64,000 nt of DNA from Nitratireductor pacificus pht-3B (GTDB lineage Bacteria; Pseudomonadota; Alphaproteobacteria; Rhizobiales; Rhizobiaceae). Below are positions 26,543-34,421 of the stretch, piece after piece (positions within the stretch are counted from its first letter, which is position 1; each line of letters begins with the position of its first letter). The translations under genes were made by a program, and so were the position numbers. Location: contig NZ_AMRM01000015.1 of the NCBI RefSeq assembly GCF_000300335.1, positions 62,001 through 126,000 of the forward strand, read 5' to 3'. A model generated the notes under the pieces. It worked only from the letters and a program-made list of their open reading frames with translations, was not told the DNA's origin and did not search any database.

Positions 26543-26858
26543 GAGACCCCCCGATTGCTTGCGGCGCGGCCTGCGCCGACGATCGCGATGGAAGCGGCCC
26601 GAGGGCCTGCTGCTGATCGCCGTTTCGATACGGGATTTGAACGCCTTCCGGCGTGCTTTGACAATAGGCCAGAACCCTGTCGGCGGACGCCAGCGGGGAG
26701 AAATTTTCCCCGCGGCGCGCCTCGCGCGGAAAACGACGCCGGCGGCGAGCCGGCATCGAGGACGTCCTTCAACGCTGAGAAACGAGGCGGGCGGGTGATT
26801 CCACGCGATCGAAAAATGCTGTAGGCCTCACCGCACGGAACGCCTGCGAGGACACGTC
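26543..26858. other. 316-base divergent promoter region (peptide ABC operon / aminotransferase)
   Basis: No gene is visible. A consensus -35 TTGACA lies at 26658-26663 on the plus strand, without a good -10 at 17 bases. The most striking structure is a near-perfect 21-base palindrome at 26693-26713. The region probably holds both divergent promoters and a shared operator. Confidence 0.5.
26693..26713. promoter_or_regulatory. 21-base near-perfect palindrome in a divergent promoter
   Basis: Arms of 10 bases around a central A match at all but one symmetric pair: the outer arms are GCGGGGA and TCCCCGC and the centre is AAATTT-rich. The position midway between divergent genes favours an operator, although the RNA could also fold as a hairpin. 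No regulator gene lies beside it. Confidence 0.5.
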
Positions 26859-28244
26859 ATGAACGACAAGCCCAATTCCATCGAAGCCCGCGACATCGCC
26901 TACCACCTGCATCCCTACACCAATGCGAAGAAGCATCTGGAGGCCGGACCGCTGGTGATCGATCGGGGTGAGGGCATCTATGTCTTCGACAACAACGGCA
27001 AGCGCTACATCGAGGCCATGGCGGGCCTGTGGAGCGTCGGCGTCGGCTTCAACGAGGAACGGCTGGTCAACGCCGCGACCGAGCAGATGAAGCGGCTGCC
27101 CTACTACCATACCTTCACCCACAAGTCGCACGGGCCGGTGATCGAACTCGCCGAGAAGCTCGTCGGCATGGCGCCGGTGCCCATGAGCAAGGCGTTCTTC
27201 ACGAACTCCGGCTCGGAAGCCATCGACACCGCGCTGAAGCTGATCTGGTACCGCGCCAACGCGCTGGGCCAGCCCGAGCGCAAGAAGATCATCGTCCGCA
27301 ACCGCGCCTATCACGGCGTGACGATCGCCGCCGCCTGCCTGACCAGCCTGCCCGCCAACCATCGCTCGTTCGACCTGATCGTCCCGGACGTGCTGCGCAT
27401 GACCTGCCCGCACCACTGGCGCGAGGCGCTGCCCGGCGAAAGCGAGGAGGATTTCGCGACCCGCCTGGCGAAGGAGCTGGAGGACACGATCCTCGCCGAA
27501 GGTCCCGAGACGATCGCCGCCTTCTTCGGCGAACCCGTCCAGGGCGCCGGCGGCGTCGTCGTGCCGCCCGCCACCTACTGGCAGAAGGTGCAGGCCGTCC
27601 TCCGGAAGTACGACATCCTGCTGGTGGCCGACGAAGTGATCTGCGGCTTCGGCCGCACCGGCACCATGTTCGGCTCGACCACCTACGGCATCGAACCGGA
27701 CATCATGGTGATGTCGAAGCAATTGTCCTCGTCCTACCTGCCTGCCTCCGCCCTGATGATGAACGACCGGGTGTTCGGACCGATCATGGAGGAAAGCGAC
27801 CGGATCGGCACGCTCGGCCATGGCTATACGGCGAGCGGCCATCCGGTCGCCGCCGCGGTCGCCCTGGAAAATCTGAAGATCATCGAGGAGCGCGACCTCG
27901 TCGGCAATGCCGCCGCCATGGGCCGGCGCCTGCGCGACGGGCTGGACGCCCTGACGGATCATCCCCTGGTCGGCGAGGTGCGCGGCGTCGGACTGATCGC
28001 CGCCGTCGAGCTCGTCACCGACAGAGAGGCCCGCACAGCGCTGGAGACACCCGGCGCGCTGGGAGCGCTGGTGAATGCGCATCTGCAGGAGGCCGGTCTC
28101 ATCAGCCGCGCGATGACCGACGCAATCGCCTTCTGCCCGCCGCTGATCATCACGGAAGGCGAGATCGACGAACTTCTGTCGCTGTTCAGGATAGGGCTGG
28201 ACAAGACGCTGGCGGCTCTGCCGAAAGGCTCCGTACGGGCCTGA
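26859..28244 (+). CDS. Class III pyridoxal-phosphate aminotransferase (omega-transaminase group)
   Basis: The protein has 461 residues from ATG 26859. Class III features are GLWSVGVGFNEERLVNAA, KAFFTNSGSEAIDTALKL (phosphate-binding SGSE), the pyrimidine-type aspartate in LLVADEVICGFGRTG, and the PLP lysine in VMSKQLSSSYLPASA. The group transfers an amino group from a terminal amine such as beta-alanine, taurine, putrescine or a similar compound to pyruvate or another oxo acid. It is divergent from a peptide-type ABC operon, which may import the amine donor. Confidence 0.9.
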   Translation: MNDKPNSIEARDIAYHLHPYTNAKKHLEAGPLVIDRGEGIYVFDNNGKRYIEAMAGLWSVGVGFNEERLVNAATEQMKRLPYYHTFTHKSHGPVIELAEKLVGMAPVPMSKAFFTNSGSEAIDTALKLIWYRANALGQPERKKIIVRNRAYHGVTIAAACLTSLPANHRSFDLIVPDVLRMTCPHHWREALPGESEEDFATRLAKELEDTILAEGPETIAAFFGEPVQGAGGVVVPPATYWQKVQAVLRKYDILLVADEVICGFGRTGTMFGSTTYGIEPDIMVMSKQLSSSYLPASALMMNDRVFGPIMEESDRIGTLGHGYTASGHPVAAAVALENLKIIEERDLVGNAAAMGRRLRDGLDALTDHPLVGEVRGVGLIAAVELVTDREARTALETPGALGALVNAHLQEAGLISRAMTDAIAFCPPLIITEGEIDELLSLFRIGLDKTLAALPKGSVRA

Positions 28245-28283
28245 CGGCACGGCGCGGAGGCTTCGAAGCCGGCCGGCAATCAT

Positions 28284-28312
28284 CGCTTCCGGTACGTTGT
28301 TCACCGGAAGCG
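28284..28312 (+). terminator. Hairpin after the aminotransferase gene
   Basis: A perfect 10-bp stem (CGCTTCCGGT/ACCGGAAGCG) with a 9-base loop begins 40 bases after the stop codon. The following bases CTATCCTTT are only mildly T-rich. A second 8-bp hairpin lies at 28358-28388. The pair probably ends the aminotransferase transcript before the next operon. Confidence 0.55.
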
Positions 28313-28478
28313 CTATCCTTTGCCGGGAGCCGGCACGGCCGTTTCGACACCGGCATTCCGCAGGGTAAGGGGCACCAACGCCCTGCGGGCAAAAACACTT
28401 CTTAAACAACTTTGAGTCACACATCACCTCGGCCGCATCTGACGGGGGCCAGTCGCAAACCGGTATTGGCGTGTTGCT

Positions 28479-29588
28479 GTGAGTGAGATTCGCCCATTGG
28501 CACGGGAGGACGTGCCGGTCATCGCTTCGATGTTCCAGCGCATCCTGCGCCGGGACCGGCGCGCTGCGTCCCCTGACCTGATCGCCTATCTCTCGAAGCT
28601 CTTCCTCGACCCGCCCAACCGCGATCCCGATATCGCTTCGCTGGTCCACCTGCGGGCCGACGGAAGCGTTTCCGGCTTCATGGGCGTGCTGCCCATGCGG
28701 ATGGCCTTCGAGGGACGACCGTTGCGCGCCGCCATCGGCGGCAGCTTCATGGTCGAGGACCACGAGGACGATCCCTATGCCGGCGCCCGCCTCCTGCGCG
28801 CCTTTCAGAACGGTCCGCAGGATCTCTCGCTGACCGAAACGGCCAATGACGTCTCGACCACCATGTGGCGCAAGCTGCGCGGCACGATCCTGCCCGACTA
28901 CAGCCTGGAGTGGCTGCGCGTCATCAGGCCCACCGCCTTCGTCTCCGAGATGGCGGCAGGCGTCTTCGGCCCTCTTCGGCTGATCTCGCCGCTCGCCCGT
29001 CCGATCGACGCGCTGCTGGGACGCATCGCACCCGGAGCCGGCTGGGCGCATCTTCCCGCAGCGGCGCTGGGCGGCAAGGCCCTGCCGAGCAGCGACGCCG
29101 ACGCGGAAACGGCCGCCGCCCTGTTTCGCCGCTTCGTCGAACTCCACGCACTGCACCCCGACTGGCCCGAGGCGGATCTGCAGCGCATGGTCGCCGAATC
29201 CGGCCGGAAGGCGAATTACGGCGGCATGGTCCGTCGCCAGGTGCTGGCGCGCAACGGCACGCCGGTCGGCCTGTTCCTCTACTACGGCGACCGCGCCCGG
29301 ATCGGCCGGGTCATCCAGGTTCTTGCCCTGCCCGGCCAGGAAGGCGCGGTGATCGACAGCATGCTGGCCGATGCCTGCGAGCGCGGGCTGGTCGCCCTGC
29401 GCGGCCGCAGCCAGCCGGCCTTGCTCGACGCCATGCTCGGGCGCCGCTTCGCCTTCGTCCACGCCTCTTCGAGCATCGTCCACGCCCGGGACCAGAGCCT
29501 GATCGCGCCGTTCCGCGCCGGGCAGGCCTTCTTCAACGGCTTCGCCGGCGAATCCTGGTCGCGCCTGCTCGGAGACCGTTTTGACTAG
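28479..29588 (+). CDS. Two-lobed GNAT-like acyltransferase, first gene of the acyl/amide operon
   Basis: The protein has 369 residues from GTG 28479, whose ribosome site is weak. The first half (IRPLAREDVPVIASMF, then GSVSGFMGVLPMRMAFEGRPLRAAIGG) has the strand pattern of a GNAT fold. The second half, from about residue 215 (RRQVLARNGTPVGLFLYYG), repeats a GNAT-like strand order, resembling two-domain acyltransferases. No canonical Q/RxxGxG/A acetyl-CoA loop is obvious, so the acyl donor may not be acetyl-CoA. With an ACP gene downstream, transfer from acyl-ACP to an amine is a possible role. Confidence 0.65.
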   Translation: MSEIRPLAREDVPVIASMFQRILRRDRRAASPDLIAYLSKLFLDPPNRDPDIASLVHLRADGSVSGFMGVLPMRMAFEGRPLRAAIGGSFMVEDHEDDPYAGARLLRAFQNGPQDLSLTETANDVSTTMWRKLRGTILPDYSLEWLRVIRPTAFVSEMAAGVFGPLRLISPLARPIDALLGRIAPGAGWAHLPAAALGGKALPSSDADAETAAALFRRFVELHALHPDWPEADLQRMVAESGRKANYGGMVRRQVLARNGTPVGLFLYYGDRARIGRVIQVLALPGQEGAVIDSMLADACERGLVALRGRSQPALLDAMLGRRFAFVHASSSIVHARDQSLIAPFRAGQAFFNGFAGESWSRLLGDRFD

Positions 29589-29630
29589 CCGCGCCGACAG
29601 CCTTTGCATCCAGCCCGGCGAGCGCCGCTG

Positions 29631-31571
29631 ATGTGCGGGATCGCGGGATATGTTGGCGCGGGCCTGACACCTGACGACGCGGCATCGCGGCTGAAGGCGA
29701 TGGCCGACGCCATTGCCCATCGCGGCCCCGACGATGCCGGGATCCACGTCGGAAACGGCTTTGGGCTGGCGCATCGCCGCCTCGCGGTCGTCGGCCTAGA
29801 CGACGGACAGCAGCCCATGGCGAATGCCGACGGGACGCTGCACATTACCTACAACGGCGAGATCTTCAATCACATCGAGCTGCGCCGCGATCTGGAAAGC
29901 CGCGGCTGCCGCTTCCGCACGGGCAGCGACACCGAGGTGATCCTCCACCTCTACGAGCGGATGGGAGCCGGATGCGTCACCATGCTGAACGGCGACTTCG
30001 CCTTTGCCATCTGGGACGAACCCCGCCGCCGTCTGGTGCTGGCGCGCGACCGCATGGGCGTGCGGCCGCTCTATCACACATGGCACGGCGGACGCTTCCA
30101 CTTCGCCTCCGAGGTGAAGGCGCTGCTGACCGTTCCCGGCATCGAGGCGCGCATGGATCCGATCGCGCTCGACCAGATCTTCACCCTGTGGGCGCCGATC
30201 CCGCCGCGCACGGTCTTCGACGGGATAGCGGAACTGCCTCCGGCGCATGTGATGACCGTCGAGGACGGCGCGGCGCGGCAACACGCCTACTGGGCGCTCG
30301 ATTTTTCCGATGACGCCGCGGGACGCAGCGAAGCCGAGCATGCGGAAGAAGCGCGCGCGCTTCTCGAGGATGCAACGCGCATCCGCCTGCGCGCCGATGT
30401 CGAGGTCGGCTCCTACCTTTCGGGCGGCCTCGATTCGTCCATCGTCTCGGCCATGGCCGCGCGCATGGCGCCGGCCGGCCTCAGAACCTTCGCCATCGGC
30501 TTTTCCGACGACGCGTTCGACGAGGGCGCGTTCCAGCAGATCATGACAGAAGCGCTCGGCACGCGGCATCACCGGATCACCAGCGGCCCCGGCGACATCG
30601 CCACGGTCTTCGCGGATGTGGTGCGGCACGCGGAACAACCCGTCCTGCGCACGGGGCCGGCGCCGCTCTACCGCCTCTCGCGGCTCGTCAGGGACGTGGG
30701 CATCAAGGCCGTGCTTTCCGGCGAAGGCGCCGACGAGATTTTTGCCGGCTACGACATCTTCAAGGAAGCGCGCATCCGCCGCTTCTGCGCCCGCCAGCCG
30801 GGGTCCCGCCTCCGGCCGCATCTGTTCCGGCGCATCTATCCCTATCTGTCGACGCTGCAGCGCCAGACCCCCGAGTATCTCGGCGCATTCTTCGGCGTCG
30901 GCGCCGACCGGTCGGACGACCCGCTGTTCTCGCACCGCCCGCGCTTTCGTGCGACGGCAGGGGCCAAGCTGTTCTACTCGGCCGCGCTGCGCGAGCGGCT
31001 GGACGGCTACGACGCGGCGGACGAGATGGCCGCGCTCCTGCCGGACGCGTTCGGGAGCTGGCATCCCTTGCACCAGGCCCAGTATCTGGAAACCCGGTTC
31101 CTGCTGCCCGGCTACATCCTGTCGAGCCAGGGCGACCGGATGGCGATGGCACACGGCATCGAGACGCGCTTTCCCTTCCTCGACCACCGCCTTGTCGAAC
31201 GCGCCGCCCGCATTCCCGCCGACATGAAGCTGCGGGGCCTGCGCGAAAAACATCTGCTGCGCCGCGCAACCGCCGACCTTCTGCCCGCTCGCATCGGCTC
31301 GCGGCCGAAACAGCCCTACCGCGCGCCCGAAAGCAGCGCCTTCCTGGGCGAGGCGGCGGACGGGTTGCTGGCGGCGCTCACCCCGGCGGCGATCACGGAG
31401 ACGGGGTTGTTCAACCCGCAGACCACCGGCCGGCTGATGGAAAAGAACCGCAAGGGCGCGTTGACCGGCTTCCGCGACAACGCCGCCTTCGTCGGCATCC
31501 TTTCAACGCAGCTCTGGCACCGCCAGTTCGCGGCCGCCGCGCAGCATGACACCGCCTTGCGTGCAGGCTAG
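29631..31571 (+). CDS. Glutamine-dependent asparagine-synthase-type amidotransferase
   Basis: ATG 29631 exposes the catalytic cysteine as residue 2 (MCGIAGY) after methionine removal, giving 646 residues. The class II glutaminase domain (HRGPDDAG, YNGEIFNH, FNGDFAF-like LNGDFAFAIWD) is followed by an ATP-pyrophosphatase domain with SGGLDSS at 264-270 and GEGADEIFAGY. It activates a carboxylate as an acyl-AMP and transfers glutamine-derived ammonia. Its place between a GNAT-like gene and an ACP gene resembles the amidotransferases of polysaccharide and exosortase-linked loci more than a housekeeping asparagine synthetase. Confidence 0.9.
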   Translation: MCGIAGYVGAGLTPDDAASRLKAMADAIAHRGPDDAGIHVGNGFGLAHRRLAVVGLDDGQQPMANADGTLHITYNGEIFNHIELRRDLESRGCRFRTGSDTEVILHLYERMGAGCVTMLNGDFAFAIWDEPRRRLVLARDRMGVRPLYHTWHGGRFHFASEVKALLTVPGIEARMDPIALDQIFTLWAPIPPRTVFDGIAELPPAHVMTVEDGAARQHAYWALDFSDDAAGRSEAEHAEEARALLEDATRIRLRADVEVGSYLSGGLDSSIVSAMAARMAPAGLRTFAIGFSDDAFDEGAFQQIMTEALGTRHHRITSGPGDIATVFADVVRHAEQPVLRTGPAPLYRLSRLVRDVGIKAVLSGEGADEIFAGYDIFKEARIRRFCARQPGSRLRPHLFRRIYPYLSTLQRQTPEYLGAFFGVGADRSDDPLFSHRPRFRATAGAKLFYSAALRERLDGYDAADEMAALLPDAFGSWHPLHQAQYLETRFLLPGYILSSQGDRMAMAHGIETRFPFLDHRLVERAARIPADMKLRGLREKHLLRRATADLLPARIGSRPKQPYRAPESSAFLGEAADGLLAALTPAAITETGLFNPQTTGRLMEKNRKGALTGFRDNAAFVGILSTQLWHRQFAAAAQHDTALRAG

Positions 31572-31596
31572 CACCAAGACCACAAGGAAACCCAGC

Positions 31597-31860
31597 ATGT
31601 CCGCTTCCGTGAAATCCGAGATCCATGCCTTCATCGTCGAGAACTTCCTGTTCGGCGATGCGAGCCAGTTGCCGGCGGAGGAAATCTCGCTGATCGAAAC
31701 GGACCTGGTGGATTCGACCGGCATTCTGGAAATGGTGCTGTTCCTAGAAGAGCGCTTCGCCATCTCGGTCGCCGATGCCGAGATCGTGCCGGACAATTTC
31801 GACACCGTCGCGAGACTCGTCGCGTTCGTCGAGCGCAAGCGCGCCGCGGCGGAAGCCTGA
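31597..31860 (+). CDS. Acyl carrier protein (dedicated, non-housekeeping)
   Basis: ATG 31597 gives 87 acidic residues. The phosphopantetheine site is Ser40 in LVDSTGILEMV, where the usual DSL is DST. The helices and the following LFLEERFAISVADAEIVPDNFDTVARLVAFVE match stand-alone carrier proteins. It is a discrete ACP next to an acyl-AMP ligase, an arrangement used to load an organic acid onto the carrier. It is 26 bases after the amidotransferase and 9 before the ligase. Confidence 0.9.
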   Translation: MSASVKSEIHAFIVENFLFGDASQLPAEEISLIETDLVDSTGILEMVLFLEERFAISVADAEIVPDNFDTVARLVAFVERKRAAAEA

Positions 31861-31868
31861 CCACGGCC

Positions 31869-33410
31869 ATGCGCGTCGAAACCCTCTTGCGCGAGCAGGC
31901 GGCAAGAATGCCGCAGGCCACGGCGCTCGTCGCCGGCGGGATGCGGCTCCGCTACGGCGATCTCGATGCGCTTTCCGAGCGCTTCGCCGCAAGCCTTGCA
32001 GAACAGGGCGTGGCGCGCGGCGACCGGGTCATGCTGTTCATGGATAATTGCTGGGAAATGGCTGTCGCGGTCTTCGCCGTTCTGAAGGCGGGCGCCGTGG
32101 TCTGTCCGCTCAATCCCGGCGTGAAGGCTCCCGGTCTGGCGCATGTGCTCGGCGACTGCCGGCCCGGCGCCATCGTGCTGGACGCCCGCCATCATACGCT
32201 GCTGCAGGAGGCGGACCCCGGCGGAACCCTTGCCGGAACCCGCATCATCGCCAGGGCGGGCGAGAGCCTGCCCGAAGGAGCAGTCGCCCTCGAGGAATGC
32301 CTGGAGGAATCCCACCGCCTCGACAGGGAAGCGGGCGACGAAAACGATCTCGCCCTGATCATCTACACCTCTGGTTCGACCGGCCGCGCCAAGGGCGTGA
32401 TGATGGCGCATCGCAATGTCGATGCCGCGTCGCGGCTCATCCGCGACTATCTGGAAAACACGCCGGACGACGTCGTTCTGAGCGTGCTTCCCCTTTCCTT
32501 CACCTACGGCCTCTACCAGCTCCTCGTCGCGGTGCGTGCGGGTGCATGCCTCGTCCTGGAGAAGAGCTTCGCCTTTCCACAGACCGTTCTGGAGACGGCA
32601 CGCGCGGAAGGCGTGACCGGCTTTCCGCTCGTTCCCACCATCGCCGCCATGCTCGTCTCGATGAAGGACAGCCCGGCCGGCTTCCTGCCGGACCTGCGCT
32701 ACATCACCAATGCCGCCGCCGCCCTGCCCCCGGCCCATCTGGCATCGCTGCGGGCGCTTTTCCCAAAGGCCGAGTTCTACGCGATGTACGGGCTGACCGA
32801 ATGCGCCCGCGCCACCTTCCTGCCGCCGGGCGAAATCGACCGGCATCCGGGATCGGTCGGCAAGGCGCTGCCGGAAACGGAAGCCTTCGTCATCGGCGAG
32901 GACGGCGTCCCCGCGGCCGCGGGCGTCACCGGCGAGCTGGTCGTCCGGGGGCCGCATGTGATGCGCGGATACTGGAACGACCCGGCCGCAACCGATGCCG
33001 TTCTGCGCGCCCTGCCCGACGGCAGGGGCATCGCGCTGCACACCGGAGACCTGTTTAGCACCGATGCCGAAGGCTATCTGCATTTCGTCGGGCGCAGGGA
33101 CGACATCATCAAGGTGCGCGGCGAGAAGGTTCCACCCAGGCAGGTGGAGGACGTGCTTCAATCCTGTCCCGGCGTCCGCGAGGCGCTGGTCTTCGGCGAA
33201 CCGGAGCCGGTGCTGGGCCACATCGTTCACGCGCTCATCATACGCGACGACGACGCGCTCACCGAACGAGCCGTCATGCAGTTCTGCGCCCGCCGCCTGC
33301 CCGACGCGATGATGCCGAAAAAGGTGACCTTCAGATCCGAACTGCCAAGAACGGCGAGCGGCAAGATCAGCCGCCGCCTTGCCGCCATGGAGGCAACGCA
33401 AGCTTTATGA
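31869..33410 (+). CDS. Acyl-AMP ligase (AMP-dependent synthetase family)
   Basis: The protein has 513 residues from ATG 31869. The P-loop-like motif TSGSTGRAKG is at 167-176, followed by MYGLTECAR (adenine-binding YGLTE), the hinge aspartate in LHTGDLFSTDAEGYLHFVGRRDDIIKVRGEKVPP, and the C-terminal lysine in PRTASGKISRR. All residues needed for adenylation and thioester formation are present. Next to an ACP, it probably loads a carboxylic acid onto the ACP or CoA. The stop overlaps the next ATG. Confidence 0.92.
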   Translation: MRVETLLREQAARMPQATALVAGGMRLRYGDLDALSERFAASLAEQGVARGDRVMLFMDNCWEMAVAVFAVLKAGAVVCPLNPGVKAPGLAHVLGDCRPGAIVLDARHHTLLQEADPGGTLAGTRIIARAGESLPEGAVALEECLEESHRLDREAGDENDLALIIYTSGSTGRAKGVMMAHRNVDAASRLIRDYLENTPDDVVLSVLPLSFTYGLYQLLVAVRAGACLVLEKSFAFPQTVLETARAEGVTGFPLVPTIAAMLVSMKDSPAGFLPDLRYITNAAAALPPAHLASLRALFPKAEFYAMYGLTECARATFLPPGEIDRHPGSVGKALPETEAFVIGEDGVPAAAGVTGELVVRGPHVMRGYWNDPAATDAVLRALPDGRGIALHTGDLFSTDAEGYLHFVGRRDDIIKVRGEKVPPRQVEDVLQSCPGVREALVFGEPEPVLGHIVHALIIRDDDALTERAVMQFCARRLPDAMMPKKVTFRSELPRTASGKISRRLAAMEATQAL

Positions 33411-34384
33411 CCATCAACGACCAATCATTCTCGGCCGCCACGCTGGAGATCGACCCGGCGGCCGAAACGGAGCGCATCGTCGCAGCCCTGCGCACGCAGT
33501 TGCGCGCGGCCGTGCGCAAGCGCGGCCTCGTGCTCGGCCTGTCGGGCGGGATCGATTCCAGCGTCTGCGCCGCGCTTGCCGCGCGCGCCGTCGGCCCCGA
33601 GCGCGTCTTCTGCCTGTTCATGCCGGAGCACGATTCCGATCCGGAGAGCCTGCGGCTCGGCCGTCTTGTCGCGGAAACCTTCGGCCTCGTCGGCGTCGTC
33701 GAGGACATCGGCCCGGCGCTGGCCGCCATGGGCTGCTACGCGCGGCGCGACACGTTCATCCGCCAGGTGGTTCCGGAATATGGCGAGGGCTGGAGCTCGA
33801 AGATCGTCATCGCCGGAGCGCTCGAAACCGGCGGATACAACATCTCCTCGCTGGTTGTGCGCGCGCCCGACGGCACGACCGGAAAGCATCGCCTGACGCC
33901 GGAGGTCTATCTCGGCATCGTCGCCGCCACCAACATGAAGCAGCGCACCCGCAAGCAGTTCGAATATTATCATGCCGACCGGCTCAACCACGCCGTGCTC
34001 GGCACGCCGAACCGGCTCGAGCACGACCAGGGTTTCTTCGTCAAGAACGGCGACGGCGCGGCGGATGTGAAACCGATCGCCCATCTCTACAAGTCGCAGG
34101 TCTACCAGTTGGCCGAGTATCTCTGCGTGCCGGAGGAAATCCGCCGCCGTCCGCCGACCACCGACACCTATTCACTCGCCCAGACCCAGGAGGAGTTCTA
34201 CTTCGCCCTTCCCTACCGCGAGATGGATCTGTGCCTCTACGGTCTCGACCATCGCGTCGAAGCGGCAGGCGTGGCCGGGGCAACCGGCTTGAGCGAAGAG
34301 CAGGTGCAACTGGTCTGGCGCGACATCGCGGCCAAGCGCAAGGTCGCCCACTACCTGCACCTGCCGCCGCAGGTGGTCGCCTGA
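33407..34384 (+). CDS. NAD-synthase-like ATP pyrophosphatase (amide-forming), divergent member
   Basis: The protein has 325 residues from ATG 33407, overlapping the ligase stop. The N-type ATP-pyrophosphatase loop SGGIDSS is at 46-52, and GDGAADVKPIAHLYKSQVYQLAEYL matches the NadE core. It has no glutaminase domain, so it needs free ammonia or a partner. Compared with typical NadE, the region GTPNRLEHDQGFFVKNGDG and TTDTYSLAQTQEEFYFALPY is unusual. In this operon it may amidate a pathway intermediate rather than serve general NAD synthesis; true NadE activity is still possible. Confidence 0.8.
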   Translation: MTINDQSFSAATLEIDPAAETERIVAALRTQLRAAVRKRGLVLGLSGGIDSSVCAALAARAVGPERVFCLFMPEHDSDPESLRLGRLVAETFGLVGVVEDIGPALAAMGCYARRDTFIRQVVPEYGEGWSSKIVIAGALETGGYNISSLVVRAPDGTTGKHRLTPEVYLGIVAATNMKQRTRKQFEYYHADRLNHAVLGTPNRLEHDQGFFVKNGDGAADVKPIAHLYKSQVYQLAEYLCVPEEIRRRPPTTDTYSLAQTQEEFYFALPYREMDLCLYGLDHRVEAAGVAGATGLSEEQVQLVWRDIAAKRKVAHYLHLPPQVVA

Positions 34385-34392
34385 ACGCGGAA

Positions 34393-34414
34393 TGCCGGGC
34401 GGGACAGCCCGGCA
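34393..34414. terminator. Convergent hairpin between the NadE-like gene and ftsZ
   Basis: A perfect 8-bp stem (TGCCGGGC/GCCCGGCA) with a 6-base loop lies in the 37-base gap between convergent genes. It can serve both strands; AATTC follows on the plus strand and ATTCC on the minus strand. Confidence 0.65.
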
Positions 34415-34421
34415 ATTCAGG

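Noticed and set aside
26769-29774. 1001-codon open frame on the minus strand
   Set aside because: It is antisense to the aminotransferase and GNAT-like genes and crosses their intergenic region and hairpins; composition is typical of a shadow frame.
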